The notes beneath the pieces are model-generated. The model was not told the origin of the DNA and searched no databases. It saw only the letters and a program-made list of their open reading frames with translations. Source: SIAQ01 sp964484265 (GTDB lineage Bacteria > Planctomycetota > Planctomycetia > Gemmatales > Gemmataceae). From it: DNA of 64,000 nt. The stretch covers positions 25,679 to 89,678 of the forward strand of contig CAZAFH010000015.1 of NCBI GenBank assembly GCA_964484265.1, given 5' to 3'. Of this stretch, positions 17,954 to 26,719 are shown piece after piece. How positions within the stretch are numbered: the stretch's first letter is position 1; each line of letters opens with the position of its first letter. The translations under genes were made by a program, and so were the position numbers.

Positions 17954-19234
17954 ATGCAACTCGTTAATGATCGAACGGCCTACCTTGGTGATCGCCGGAC
18001 TCTGGCGAGGCTTTCGTGGGAGTATGGCAGCGTAATCATCATCGGCGCCGTCGCGATGGCGGCCACCTACCCTGGACGTACGCACGGATTGGGGATGGTC
18101 ACCGAACCCCTGCTGCGGGATCTCGGCCTCGACGATCCTGATGGGCGAGTTTTCTTCGCCTCGCTCAATTTGTGGGGCACGCTTGTGGGGGCGTTGTTTT
18201 GTTTACCCGTGGGTTGGTTGATGGATCGACTCGACCGCCGAGTGGTGCTAGCGTTCAATCTTCTCTTCTTGGGGGCCGCCGTTTTGTGGATGAGCCGCGT
18301 CGAAAACTGGACGGAGCTATTGGCCGGCTTGATCCTGACGCGTGGATTCGGGCAAAGCGCTCTCTCGGTAGTAAGTATCACGATAGTCGCCAAATCTTTC
18401 AGCGCCCGGCAACTCGGGCTGGCGATGGCGCTTTATGCGATTTTGTCCGCGCCGTTTCATCTTCTCTTGATCAAGGCCGTGGGATGGGCTTTGACCGACC
18501 TGCAAGCGAATTGGCGCAGTGTTTGGGCCTTGGTCGGCGTTGCAGTGATTGGGTTGGCCGCGTTTGCGTTCTTCCTCCCGGCCAAAGCGCCGCAAGGAGA
18601 CGGGCCTTTGCACCCAGGAGACCTGCCCGTCGCCGGGGTTTCGCTCTGGCAAGCGCTTGCCACCCCCGCGTTCTGGGTCTTCAGTCTTACGATTTCGCTC
18701 TGGGGCATGATTTACGCTGGCGTTGCGCTCTTCAATGTCGATATCTTCCGCGAACGCGGGTTCGATGAAAGACTTTATTTCAACGTGCTCGCACTGGTCG
18801 CGGCAATTGCACTGGCCGCCAAGCTTTTCTTTGGCTGGCTGGTCAACCACGTCCCGATGAATCGTTTGCTTGCGTGCTGCCTACTTGCGACAGCGCTTTC
18901 GCTCGCGGGTCTGCCATTCGCGAGTGCGGTATGGCATGCATACGCATACGGCGTGGGGTTGGGGATTGCCTCGGGGTCCGTGGCGTTGCTCTTTTTTGCC
19001 TCCTGGGGAAAAATGTACGGCCAACGCGATCTCGGCCGTATCCAGGGAGTCGCACAAATGATGACGGTTTTCGCGTCTGCATCCGGACCGATGTTGATAT
19101 CCGTCGGCAAGCGAGCCACCACTACTTACAGCTTCACGTTTCAGGTCCTCGCGGGCCTAACAGTTCTTCTGGCGATTGCCGCCTGGTTTACAAGTGTTCC
19201 TCGTTTCCATCCAACCACGGAGCAAACAATATGA
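17954..19234 (+). CDS. MFS transporter
   Basis: The 426-residue protein has about twelve hydrophobic segments. It shows the loop 2-3 signature of the major facilitator superfamily (GWLMDRLDRRVVLAFN, residues about 85-100). A central cytoplasmic break lies near PAKAPQGDGPLHPGDLP, and the second half repeats the fold (FFGWLVNHVPMNRLLACCL). It is an inner-membrane secondary transporter. It starts three bases after the PhyH stop, and its stop overlaps the start of the VOC-fusion gene (ATGA at 19231-19234), so all three are co-expressed. It probably exports or imports the substrate or product of the neighbouring oxygenase and VOC protein; the substrate is not predictable from the sequence. Confidence 0.88.
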   Translation: MQLVNDRTAYLGDRRTLARLSWEYGSVIIIGAVAMAATYPGRTHGLGMVTEPLLRDLGLDDPDGRVFFASLNLWGTLVGALFCLPVGWLMDRLDRRVVLAFNLLFLGAAVLWMSRVENWTELLAGLILTRGFGQSALSVVSITIVAKSFSARQLGLAMALYAILSAPFHLLLIKAVGWALTDLQANWRSVWALVGVAVIGLAAFAFFLPAKAPQGDGPLHPGDLPVAGVSLWQALATPAFWVFSLTISLWGMIYAGVALFNVDIFRERGFDERLYFNVLALVAAIALAAKLFFGWLVNHVPMNRLLACCLLATALSLAGLPFASAVWHAYAYGVGLGIASGSVALLFFASWGKMYGQRDLGRIQGVAQMMTVFASASGPMLISVGKRATTTYSFTFQVLAGLTVLLAIAAWFTSVPRFHPTTEQTI

Positions 19235-20079
19235 GCATCTCTTTGGCGACTGTACCCATGGTACGTTTTCACATTTCGCTCAACGTCTCGAATCTCGAGC
19301 GATCTGTGGGGTTTTACAAGATCCTATTTAATATTGAGCCGGCGAAGCTGCGGGCGGATTATGCCAAATTCGAGCCAGCCGAACCGCCTTTGGTGGTATC
19401 CCTTGAACCGAACGGACGGGTCGGATCAGGCACGCTGAACCATCTGGGTATTCGGCTACCCGACGCGCGGAACCTCGTAGCGGCGCAGGAGCGATTGGAA
19501 AAAGCCGGAATTCGTTCGCAGCGTGAAGAGGGAGTCGAATGCTGTTACGCTCGACAGACTAAATTCTGGGTGCACGATCCGGACAACACGTTATGGGAAT
19601 TCTACACGCTCGACGACGACGCCCTCGAACATCGCGGCGCCGGGCAAACGCTTGACGTAATGACGAGCAGCACACTTCCCGACGAGGGGCCAATATGGGA
19701 ACATCGCCTGGGAACGCCAACTCCGGTGCGCATCGACGCCTGTGATGAATCGCAGAACGAAGTTCGTTTGCGAGGCTCTTTCAACGTGCCCCTGGCAGAA
19801 AATGAGCAGCTACTATTGCTACAAGAAGCACGACGCGTGCTGCGGCATGATGGCCGTCTGCTTGTGCGAATACTATCTGGCGACAGGCCGCATGCCGCGC
19901 CACACCTTCCCGGGAAGGGAGCGCCGATTCGATTCGTGCCAGCCAAGGACGACATCGTCGGCCTGATTTCCAAGGCGGGGCTTTCCGGCATTCGCCTGCT
20001 CAAATATGACGATCCACCGTGCTTCATTGCCGATGGCGTCGAGATGCGCGAGACACACATCGAAGCTTTCAGAAAGTAG
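19231..20079 (+). CDS. ArsI/CadI-like VOC protein fused to a C-terminal methyltransferase fragment
   Basis: The 282-residue protein has two parts. Residues 9-130 form a VOC/glyoxalase domain very like ArsI/CadI: VRFHISLNVSNLERSVGFYKILF, a central LNHLGIRLPD, and ECCYARQTKFWVHDPDNTLWEFYTL with the vicinal pair Cys104-Cys105. In ArsI (C-As lyase) such cysteines bind trivalent organoarsenicals. Residues about 165-282 look like the C-terminal half of a class I methyltransferase (VLRHDGRLLVRILSGD) and end in GVEMRETHIEAF; no SAM-binding motif I is visible, so it is a partial or divergent domain. The start overlaps the MFS stop (ATGA), with GGAG upstream. Function could involve arsenic or another thiophilic or oxidised substrate; this is inference. 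Confidence 0.75.
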   Translation: MSISLATVPMVRFHISLNVSNLERSVGFYKILFNIEPAKLRADYAKFEPAEPPLVVSLEPNGRVGSGTLNHLGIRLPDARNLVAAQERLEKAGIRSQREEGVECCYARQTKFWVHDPDNTLWEFYTLDDDALEHRGAGQTLDVMTSSTLPDEGPIWEHRLGTPTPVRIDACDESQNEVRLRGSFNVPLAENEQLLLLQEARRVLRHDGRLLVRILSGDRPHAAPHLPGKGAPIRFVPAKDDIVGLISKAGLSGIRLLKYDDPPCFIADGVEMRETHIEAFRK

Positions 20080-20171
20080 CCTTGTGCACTTTCGGGGTAA
20101 TCAATGCTACGCCGCGATCAGGACAGCTAGCGCACCGTGCGTAATGCCGGGCACGGTCGCAAAGCTCCCAA

Positions 20172-23156
20172 TCACTTTTTTTCCGCTTCCAGGATCTTGC
20201 GGAAGCGTGGGTCCGACCGAAGCGGAGCGAGGTCGGGTTCAGCGCGGAGTTCTTCCCAGTCGTCGAAGCCCTGGCGAAGAGCGCGATCGAGCGATTCCAG
20301 GGCGTTGTCGCGATAGGTTTTTTGCAGCTTGAGGTCGTCGGGCGTCGGCGGTGCTGGCTGCCGTGCTTCGGTGACTGCCGCGATGCAGACGGAGTAAAGC
20401 CGGGCGAGCCGATACGCGGTGATCTTGTCGCCGAACTTGATCGCCAGCACCTCCGCGCCTTGCGCCGCCTCGGCATGCCGGCCGAGGCGAGCGATAGTGA
20501 TAAAACGGTCGATCTGGAGGCTAACGCGATTCGGATCGAGCGAGTAATCGCGCAGCAATTCCTCTCGAACGTGCAGGCATGCGGCCAGATGATCGGCTGC
20601 CAGCTTTGTCTTATCGATGGTCTTTTCAAGCCGGGCCAGGTGCTCCCACGAATTGGCGAGGGCGCGGCGATGATCGAGAAGGTCCTTGGAAGTTGCCAAT
20701 TTCCGCGCAAGCTCGACGTGTTTGTTCCACAATCGCTGCGCGGCGGCGAGGTGCAGCTTGGCCTTCACTTCATCTTTCGCTTGGCTGGCCTGGCGCTCCT
20801 CGGTTTGAGCGTGGGTTAGCGTCATATTGTACCAGCGGTCAAGGGCGACGCGTCCGGCGGGTCGCAGCTTGAGCAACTCTGCGCTCGTGGCGTCGGCCTT
20901 CTCCATATAGACTTTCTTCTTTACATAAACATCCGTCCTGGAGGCGGCCTTCTGATAGGTCCAGTTCAGGCCGTCGAGAGCGAAGTGGATCTCTTTGGCC
21001 TTGCCGGTTTTTTTCGCAATGTCGTAGGCCTCGACGCGCAGCGGAATCGATTCGTCCCAGCGCTCGAGAGCGTCGAGGCTGTCGGCCAAATCCATGCGCG
21101 TTTTGCCCGGCGTAAAGCGCTCGACTTGCGCGTTGCCGAGCAACTTCTGGCGTATTTCGAGAGCGGTTTTATAATGTTCGTCGGCGATCTTGACTCGGAA
21201 CAATCGCGTGTTCGAGACGCCCAGCAGATGCACGACAGCGGCCCGACGGCCGAGCGCGGCGGGGTCGCCCGGCTTTGCTGTCAACCAGCGGTCGGCCAGC
21301 TTGAGCGCTTTCCGCAGGTTCTTTTCCGCGTCCACACTGCGGGCAAGCTCCAGTTGCACCAGGGCGACGGTCTCGTGCAAAAAGATGCGGGCGCGAATTT
21401 TGTCCTCGTTGAATTCCTTCTCTTCCGCGCCGGCCGCCAGGGCATCGAGTTGATCGGCAAGCACGCCGAAGAGCGCCCGTTTGCTCTCGCCAGGAACCAT
21501 GGCGTCTTCGCAGTAGGCGCGGGCGTCGTTGGCGAAGAGTTTGAGCGTCTCCACCGATTGATCGAGGCGATCTTCGGCTTTCTTCCTCGCTTCCACGGCA
21601 AGCAGACGCTGCGTCTCGCGTTTCTTCGACTCGGCCTGGATGGCGATGTTGGCGTCGAAGAGTTCGCGGTTCTTGCCTTCGATGACGGCATTGCGATCCA
21701 TGAGCAATAGAGTGAACGCGAGCGATCCGAAGAGACCGACGACAAGCGCCGCTGCCGCGCCGGTCACGAAGGTGCGGTGCCTGTTGATCCAGCGCCGCGT
21801 TTTGACATACCAGGGTTCCGGCCAGGCGCTCACGGCCTCGTCGGCGAGCCAATGCTTGAGATCGTCGATGAGGGCACGCGGGTTCGCGTAACGATTGGCA
21901 GGATCGTTCGCCATCGCCCTTAGGCAAATCGCTTCGAGCGGAGGGCTGATGCCGGCGTTTCGTTGCCTTGGCGCGGGAAATTCGCCGGCTTGCACACGTT
22001 TGAGCAATCCAGCGACGTCTGCTTTCCCGGCGCCGTCGGTTTGCATCTGAAACGGCGCTACCCCGGTCAGCAGACTATAAAGCGTGGCGCCCAGACTGTA
22101 TACGTCGCTCGCGGCGCCGAGTTGATCAAGGCGGCCCGCTGCTTGCTCCGGGCTCATGTATTGCGGCGTGCCGACGGCGGCGCCCTGCAAGGTCGCGGCG
22201 CTGCCGCTGGCGGATGCGGGCCGCAGCATTGGCTCCTCGGACAAGCTCGGCGCGTGCGGGTCCGCTGTCGCGCCGAGCGGCTTGGCCAAGCCCCAATCGA
22301 CGACCAGCGTCTCGCCGTACTTGCCTAGCATGATGTTGCCTGGCTTCAAGTCGCGATGCAACACGCCGCGATCATGCGCATACTGGATGGCATTGCAGAC
22401 ATCGATCAGACGTTCCAAAAGCTCGCGCAGGTCGAGAGACTTATCCTGCAACGGCCGCGCGTCGGCGTGAAATTTTTCGATCGCCTCTTTCAGGCTAGCG
22501 CCGCGGATGAACCGCATCGCGTAGAACGGCCGACCGTCGGCATACTGGCCCAGGCCATATACGGGTACAATTCCGGGATGCTCAAGGCCGCCGGTAATCT
22601 CGGCTTCGAGCAGGAAGCGCGTGCGGCTCTCGGGGTGATCGGCGTGCCGGCCCTGGATTTCCTTCAAGGCCACGTCGCGATTCAGTTCTTCGTCATGAGC
22701 GACATAGACCAATCCCAGACCGCCTGCCGCGTGTGGCCGCACGATACGAAATCGCAGCCCCTTGGTGCTTGATGCGCCAACCGCGACATTCACTGTGGCG
22801 CCCGGAACTTCGTCGACGGTCACGGCCGTCGCGACCTTGGCAACGCTGGCGTTCACCTCGGAATCGTTGATCCGTTTGAGTTCCTCGAGCACCTCGTTTG
22901 CCAGCGAACTGACCGCAGCCAAACTCCGGGCCGAGTCCTGACCGTGGAGCGCGAGATGCTTCTCCACCAAGGAGTTAAGCAGGGCAAGCGTGTCGTCTGC
23001 CAGGGCGCTTTGCTCTAGCAACACCCGGCTAAGCGGCCTGGACTTATCGAGAACCCACGCATTCATCGCACCTATCAATCCACTGCGCGTAACGAAACCT
23101 AACTGAAATGCGAAGATACCGAAGAGTAGATTGCGGTCGGTCAGATGTCTGTCCAT
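20172..23156 (-). CDS. Ser/Thr protein kinase with transmembrane segment and TPR-like C-terminus
   Basis: The 994-residue kinase begins with a ~110-residue planctomycete N-terminal region (MDRHLTDRNLLFGIFAFQLGFV). The catalytic domain carries GGLGLVYVAHDEELNRDVALKEIQ (glycine loop and Lys), VLHRDLKPGNIML near residue 267 and DWG in place of DFG near 289. APE is present as SPEQ. A transmembrane helix near residues 462-485 (VTGAAAALVVGLFGSLAFTLLLM) is followed by a helical, TPR-like extracytoplasmic half of about 500 residues. It probably senses an envelope signal or protein partner and phosphorylates cytosolic targets. It stands alone, convergent with the VOC-fusion gene and divergent from the tRNA gene. 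Confidence 0.92.
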   Translation of the reverse strand: MDRHLTDRNLLFGIFAFQLGFVTRSGLIGAMNAWVLDKSRPLSRVLLEQSALADDTLALLNSLVEKHLALHGQDSARSLAAVSSLANEVLEELKRINDSEVNASVAKVATAVTVDEVPGATVNVAVGASSTKGLRFRIVRPHAAGGLGLVYVAHDEELNRDVALKEIQGRHADHPESRTRFLLEAEITGGLEHPGIVPVYGLGQYADGRPFYAMRFIRGASLKEAIEKFHADARPLQDKSLDLRELLERLIDVCNAIQYAHDRGVLHRDLKPGNIMLGKYGETLVVDWGLAKPLGATADPHAPSLSEEPMLRPASASGSAATLQGAAVGTPQYMSPEQAAGRLDQLGAASDVYSLGATLYSLLTGVAPFQMQTDGAGKADVAGLLKRVQAGEFPAPRQRNAGISPPLEAICLRAMANDPANRYANPRALIDDLKHWLADEAVSAWPEPWYVKTRRWINRHRTFVTGAAAALVVGLFGSLAFTLLLMDRNAVIEGKNRELFDANIAIQAESKKRETQRLLAVEARKKAEDRLDQSVETLKLFANDARAYCEDAMVPGESKRALFGVLADQLDALAAGAEEKEFNEDKIRARIFLHETVALVQLELARSVDAEKNLRKALKLADRWLTAKPGDPAALGRRAAVVHLLGVSNTRLFRVKIADEHYKTALEIRQKLLGNAQVERFTPGKTRMDLADSLDALERWDESIPLRVEAYDIAKKTGKAKEIHFALDGLNWTYQKAASRTDVYVKKKVYMEKADATSAELLKLRPAGRVALDRWYNMTLTHAQTEERQASQAKDEVKAKLHLAAAQRLWNKHVELARKLATSKDLLDHRRALANSWEHLARLEKTIDKTKLAADHLAACLHVREELLRDYSLDPNRVSLQIDRFITIARLGRHAEAAQGAEVLAIKFGDKITAYRLARLYSVCIAAVTEARQPAPPTPDDLKLQKTYRDNALESLDRALRQGFDDWEELRAEPDLAPLRSDPRFRKILEAEKK

Positions 23157-23802
23157 GGGCTTGTCTCCGAATGGGATAATTCAGCCGGAGCAAAGCATCG
23201 TCACGAACGAAAATGCTCTCGCTGGAATAACCTCAATCCCGCATTTCTCACCAGTCGCGGGAAGCGTTATTTTATTGGGGTTGATTGCTCGGTGAGGCGG
23301 CATGGGCTTTCGGATGTTGGGTTGGCAGGATTGGTCTGGCGTGGATTAGGGTTGTTGACTGCGAAAGGCATGGGAACGTGGAGTAGAGACGATCAAGAGG
23401 CAATGTTGGCGCTTGAGCGTTGATTAGCTCGCCTTTTGTTGTTAACTACGAGACTCGGCGAACCCTTCCGGCACGGACGTGGTCCTTGTGTAAAGGACAG
23501 CATCCCAGAATACCGACTGAATAAGCCCGGACGCAAAAATTGCTGCTTTCTGCGGAAATTCTCGCACCAATGACCGTTTGGATGCGGGAAAAACCGGAGA
23601 TTCTCAAGTGGTTTTTCTGGCTTTGTGGCCTTGCTGGAAAGGACGGAACGTGTAGAATTATCATCCGCGATTATGTTTGGGCCTAAAAGTAATGATCGCG
23701 GTGGCGCTTAGCGTGATACGTTGAATATTGGACCTAACTGGTGCCGAATATACAAGTATGGAATAGAAAAAGTAATCCTGACAAAGAATAAATCTACAGT
23801 TC
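23157..23802. other. gene-free interval between kinase and tRNA-Thr
   Basis: About 650 bases without a convincing gene. A possible 92-codon reading frame (23145-23423, plus) overlaps the kinase start and has no family resemblance or strong ribosome-binding site, so I leave it out. The part nearest the tRNA is AT-rich (TATGGAATAGAAAAAGTAATCC...) and presumably holds its promoter. No repeat stands out. Confidence 0.5.
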
Positions 23803-23874
23803 GCCGCCTTAGCTCAGTGGTAGAGCAATGCTTTCGTAAAGCATAGGTCCTGGGTTCGAATCCCAGAGGCGGCT
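23803..23874 (+). tRNA. tRNA-Thr (anticodon CGT)
   Basis: The 72-base sequence folds as a canonical cloverleaf. The acceptor stem is GCCGCCT/AGGCGGC; the D-arm contains AGTGGTA between GCTC and GAGC. The anticodon stem ATGCT/AGCAT encloses loop TTCGTAA, giving anticodon CGT at 23835-23837. The T-arm is CTGGG-TTCGAAT-CCCAG. The discriminator base is T, and CCA is not encoded. It would read the ACG threonine codon. Confidence 0.96.
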
Positions 23875-24013
23875 TTGTTGGTGACGCAGCGGCGTTTTTT
23901 CTCTGTGCGCCGTTCGTTTTCGGCGAAATTGAACCACGGGATAAGCATCTCACCAAGCTGCGTTCGAAATCCAGTCTGAGCAGCCGGCTTCCACAGCAGC
24001 GAAAGCGATTGTG

Positions 24014-24394
24014 TTACTTCACCGCCACCCAGCAGGGGACGGGCAGGGTTGAGTTGTTGCGCACTTCGATCAGGTATTCGCCGTCGCGCGGGGGATACCA
24101 AAAGACTGCGGCGAACTCGAAACGCGAGCTTTCCGCGGCTTTGTCTTCCGCGATGAGCGTGCCTTTTTGATAAATGCCGATGCTCAAGTTGACCTTGCTG
24201 GTGTCTTCCACTTGTGACTGAACCAACGCCAGCACTGCGGCACGTTCGTTGGCGCGGAATGATTTTTTGATCGTGAAAGTCCTTTCGCCGCCAATCTCGA
24301 CTTCGTTGGATACACCGCCATCAAGCGGCGAACCGGAACCGAACGGCACAAACGCAAGCAAGCCGGCGAGAACCAACAACGTAAAGCGAGCCAT
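24014..24394 (-). CDS. small secreted protein, function unknown
   Basis: The 126-residue protein has a signal peptide (MARFTLLVLAGLLAFVPFGSG) and a beta-rich mature domain. The domain contains ANERAAVLALVQSQ in its middle and ends with AVFWYPPRDGEYLIEVRNNSTLPVPCWVAVK. The ending resembles the next gene upstream (AVEWYPATQAKYSIEVRNLGS...), and both share an ANERA motif. The two may be paralogous secreted proteins with a pre-peptidase-C-terminal-like fold, which is an inference. The start at 24394 has GAGAG upstream. Confidence 0.7.
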   Translation of the reverse strand: MARFTLLVLAGLLAFVPFGSGSPLDGGVSNEVEIGGERTFTIKKSFRANERAAVLALVQSQVEDTSKVNLSIGIYQKGTLIAEDKAAESSRFEFAAVFWYPPRDGEYLIEVRNNSTLPVPCWVAVK

Positions 24395-24434
24395 ATTTAA
24401 CTCTCGAAAAAACGGAAGCTCTTGAAGTGCCTAA

Positions 24435-24803
24435 TTATCGCATGCGAATGCGATAGGTATTTTCCTGCGACCCGAGGTTGCGTACCTCGATGGAGTATTT
24501 CGCCTGGGTGGCCGGGTACCACTCGACCGCGCAATCGTCGCCCGTCGCGGGATCGGAGCGGTCATCGGCGGCGACGCAGTTCCCTGAAGAATCGAAGACG
24601 TAGAGCGCCAGGCACGATTTGCCGTTGCCCGAGGCCGCGACGATGGCGCGCTCGTTCGCCTTGAAAATATCGACGTAGGGCCGATTGCCCTGGCCCATGA
24701 TTCTCTGCTTGGTATCCGCCTGGCGCGGCGCGACCAGGTCGGCGTTCAGCCAGGAGACGACAGTAAACAAGAACAACACGCTGACAAGGATCGATTTTTG
24801 CAT
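24435..24803 (-). CDS. small secreted protein, paralogue of the downstream neighbour
   Basis: The 122-residue protein has a signal peptide (MQKSILVSVLFLFTVVSWLNA) followed by a beta-rich domain: FKANERAIVAASGNGKSCLALYVFDSSGNCVAADDRS, then VEWYPATQAKYSIEVRNLGSQENTYRIRMR. This wording is close to pre-peptidase C-terminal (PPC) type domains, which often fold or target secreted proteins. ATG 24803 has GGGAAG upstream; a longer start at 24980 would have no signal peptide at its N-terminus. It lies 40 bases before the related gene at 24014-24394 on the same strand, so the two likely form an operon. Confidence 0.72.
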   Translation of the reverse strand: MQKSILVSVLFLFTVVSWLNADLVAPRQADTKQRIMGQGNRPYVDIFKANERAIVAASGNGKSCLALYVFDSSGNCVAADDRSDPATGDDCAVEWYPATQAKYSIEVRNLGSQENTYRIRMR

Positions 24804-24962
24804 GGCACTTCCCGACAAGACGTCTGACGCCAAGGCGTCGGTATGCGGGTCATGATATGCGAACTCAACTCCATCGCCGAGGGAGAAGTTGCCGACGTGC
24901 ATGCGGATAGCTAGTGTGAGAGGGAAGAACCGCGGTTTTCCCGTGTGCGAAAAGGACTCCCG

Positions 24963-25466
24963 ATGCAAGACGTTGTGCAAGACCCGACGATATTGGATAC
25001 CATTGGCCAGCTACTGTTGACGCTGCTGACGTTGGTCCGTCAGCTGGCATCGCTTGGCTTTCTTTGGCTGCTGTGGATCGTCTGGGGCGCGTGGTGCTTG
25101 TGGGGCGTCAATTGGCACCGCACTCGCAACTTTCTTGTCAAAGGCGCGTGGATGCCAGCGGTTCTCCTGCTGCTCCTCATCGCGATCGTCTGGTCGCGGC
25201 TTCAACGTTCGTCGTGCGATTGTATCGGCGTGACAATAGGCAACTTCTGGTGGCAGCTGGGCTACGTCTCGATGCTGGCCGCGATTGCGATGTTCTGCGG
25301 TTGGCTGCAAAGCGTCCTGCATTGGACGCCGCACGAAATTAATCTCGATCCACCCGCGCACGGGCATGGACATGGCCACGATCACGCGCACGGGCATGAT
25401 CATGATCATGGCCACGACCAAAGTCACGGCCACGAACCGAAGCACGATTCGCATTCACATCATTGA
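24963..25466 (+). CDS. three-helix membrane protein with His-rich metal-binding tail
   Basis: The 167-residue protein has three hydrophobic helices (about residues 17-50, 60-80 and 96-120). Its soluble tail of about 45 residues ends with 15 histidines in the final 33 positions, alternating with Gly, Asp and Ala (HGHGHDHAHGHDHDHGHDQ). Such tails bind Zn, Ni, Co or Cu and are seen in metal transporters and chaperones, but the membrane part matches no transporter family I know. The DNA of the tail is a simple CACGGGCATGA-like repeat. ATG 24963 has AAAAGGA upstream. It ends 10 bases from the convergent SPFH gene. Confidence 0.7.
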   Translation: MQDVVQDPTILDTIGQLLLTLLTLVRQLASLGFLWLLWIVWGAWCLWGVNWHRTRNFLVKGAWMPAVLLLLLIAIVWSRLQRSSCDCIGVTIGNFWWQLGYVSMLAAIAMFCGWLQSVLHWTPHEINLDPPAHGHGHGHDHAHGHDHDHGHDQSHGHEPKHDSHSHH

Positions 25467-25476
25467 AATCTTGTGA

Positions 25477-26613
25477 TTACTTCGCTCCGACTGTCATTGG
25501 CGCGGGCATCGGCGGAAGCATGACGGCGCTCGGCGTGGTTCCGCCCATCTGCACGACGTACTGCGGGTACCTGCCGTCCCACTGACGCCAGCGCAGCATT
25601 TCCGCTTCGAGCAAGCGCAGGCGGATATAGGTCTCGCCGTTCTCCGCGGCCTTCTGCGCCTCGTAGGCCTTGGCATCCGCCGCCTTCTTCGTCGCTTCCG
25701 CTTGCGTCTCGGCTTCGCGCAGCCGGATCTTTGCCTCGGCCTCGACGCGCACGAGTTCCACTTCCACCTTGCCCTCGGCTTCACGCTTGGCGGCCAAGGC
25801 TTTGCCCTCGGCAGCGAGCAAAAGCGATTTGTTCTCGACCTCTTGGGCGGCACGCTTCGCCTCGGCGGCGACCTTCAACTGCGCCGCCTTGGCAGCGTCA
25901 TCGATCGCACGCTGTATCTCCGGGTTCTCGAACGTCAATCCGCCGAGCATCGCCAGCGTTGTGATCTCAATGCCCTTTTTCTTGAAGAACGGCACTACGT
26001 CCTCACGCACGGCCATGAGGATGTCGTTCTTCTTCGTCGGGAGTTCGAAGAGACTGTACTTTCCCGATTCCTCCGAAATGACCTGGTGGATACGGGCACG
26101 TACCTCGGTGTCGAGCATCTCCGCGAGGCACCTCGACGGATAGCTGTAGAGGTAAAGCGCAGCCGAATCCTCGGGGATATAGGCCGTGGCGCTGATTCCC
26201 ATGTGGAAGTTCACGCTATCTTTCGACTCGGACATGATCGCCTCGTCCTTGGAGGTTGTCCCTGTCTTCGATGAACGCGTCCATTCACGCGTGATGGGGC
26301 GGCGATCCACTTTTACGATTCGGACCGTCGCGATATATCGGCCATTGGTCGGGAGGTAACCGGTTTGCTGCCAGCGATGCGGAATTTGCACGCGTTTGGT
26401 GGCAATCTTTTTCTCTTCCAGGAGCTTGATCGAATGAAACGCGGCCTGGTTCGAGGAATCACCCTCGAGCGGAATGAGGAAGGCCGACTCGCTGCTATCA
26501 ACCTCGACAAACTCCGGAACATCGTAAGGGCGAACCAACAGCACCGCGGCGAGTGTGCATCCCAGAATGGCGACAGGCACGGCGGCCGCGATGACTTTCC
26601 ACTTGCGTTGCAC
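25477..26613 (-). CDS. SPFH/band 7 domain membrane protein
   Basis: The 378-residue protein has one N-terminal transmembrane helix (VIAAAVPVAILGCTLAAVLLV). An SPFH-like domain spans about residues 90-240 (HMGISATAYIPEDSAALYLYSYPSRCLAEMLDTEVRARI...), ending in KKKGIEITTLAMLGGLTFENPEIQRAIDDA. A long Ala/Glu/Lys coiled coil follows (about 240-325; EAEGKVEVELVRVEAEAKIRLREAETQAEATKK). SPFH proteins oligomerise on membranes and organise proteases or lipid domains. The start is a GTG at 26613 with AAGGAG six bases upstream. The small membrane protein 26720-26995 lies just upstream on the same strand and is probably co-transcribed. Confidence 0.85.
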   Translation of the reverse strand: MQRKWKVIAAAVPVAILGCTLAAVLLVRPYDVPEFVEVDSSESAFLIPLEGDSSNQAAFHSIKLLEEKKIATKRVQIPHRWQQTGYLPTNGRYIATVRIVKVDRRPITREWTRSSKTGTTSKDEAIMSESKDSVNFHMGISATAYIPEDSAALYLYSYPSRCLAEMLDTEVRARIHQVISEESGKYSLFELPTKKNDILMAVREDVVPFFKKKGIEITTLAMLGGLTFENPEIQRAIDDAAKAAQLKVAAEAKRAAQEVENKSLLLAAEGKALAAKREAEGKVEVELVRVEAEAKIRLREAETQAEATKKAADAKAYEAQKAAENGETYIRLRLLEAEMLRWRQWDGRYPQYVVQMGGTTPSAVMLPPMPAPMTVGAK

Positions 26614-26719
26614 TGCTTTCTCCTTTTACTCGGCCACGCGCCATGAGCCGCGCGCGAAACGGCGATCGCTGCATGGCGTGCGGCGGAGTCGAATGAATGG
26701 GTTCACGAATAGGGGAGGA

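Noticed and set aside
23145..23423. 92-codon reading frame overlapping the kinase start
   Set aside because: No ribosome-binding site, no known motif and low-complexity composition; it lies over the start of the kinase on the other strand.
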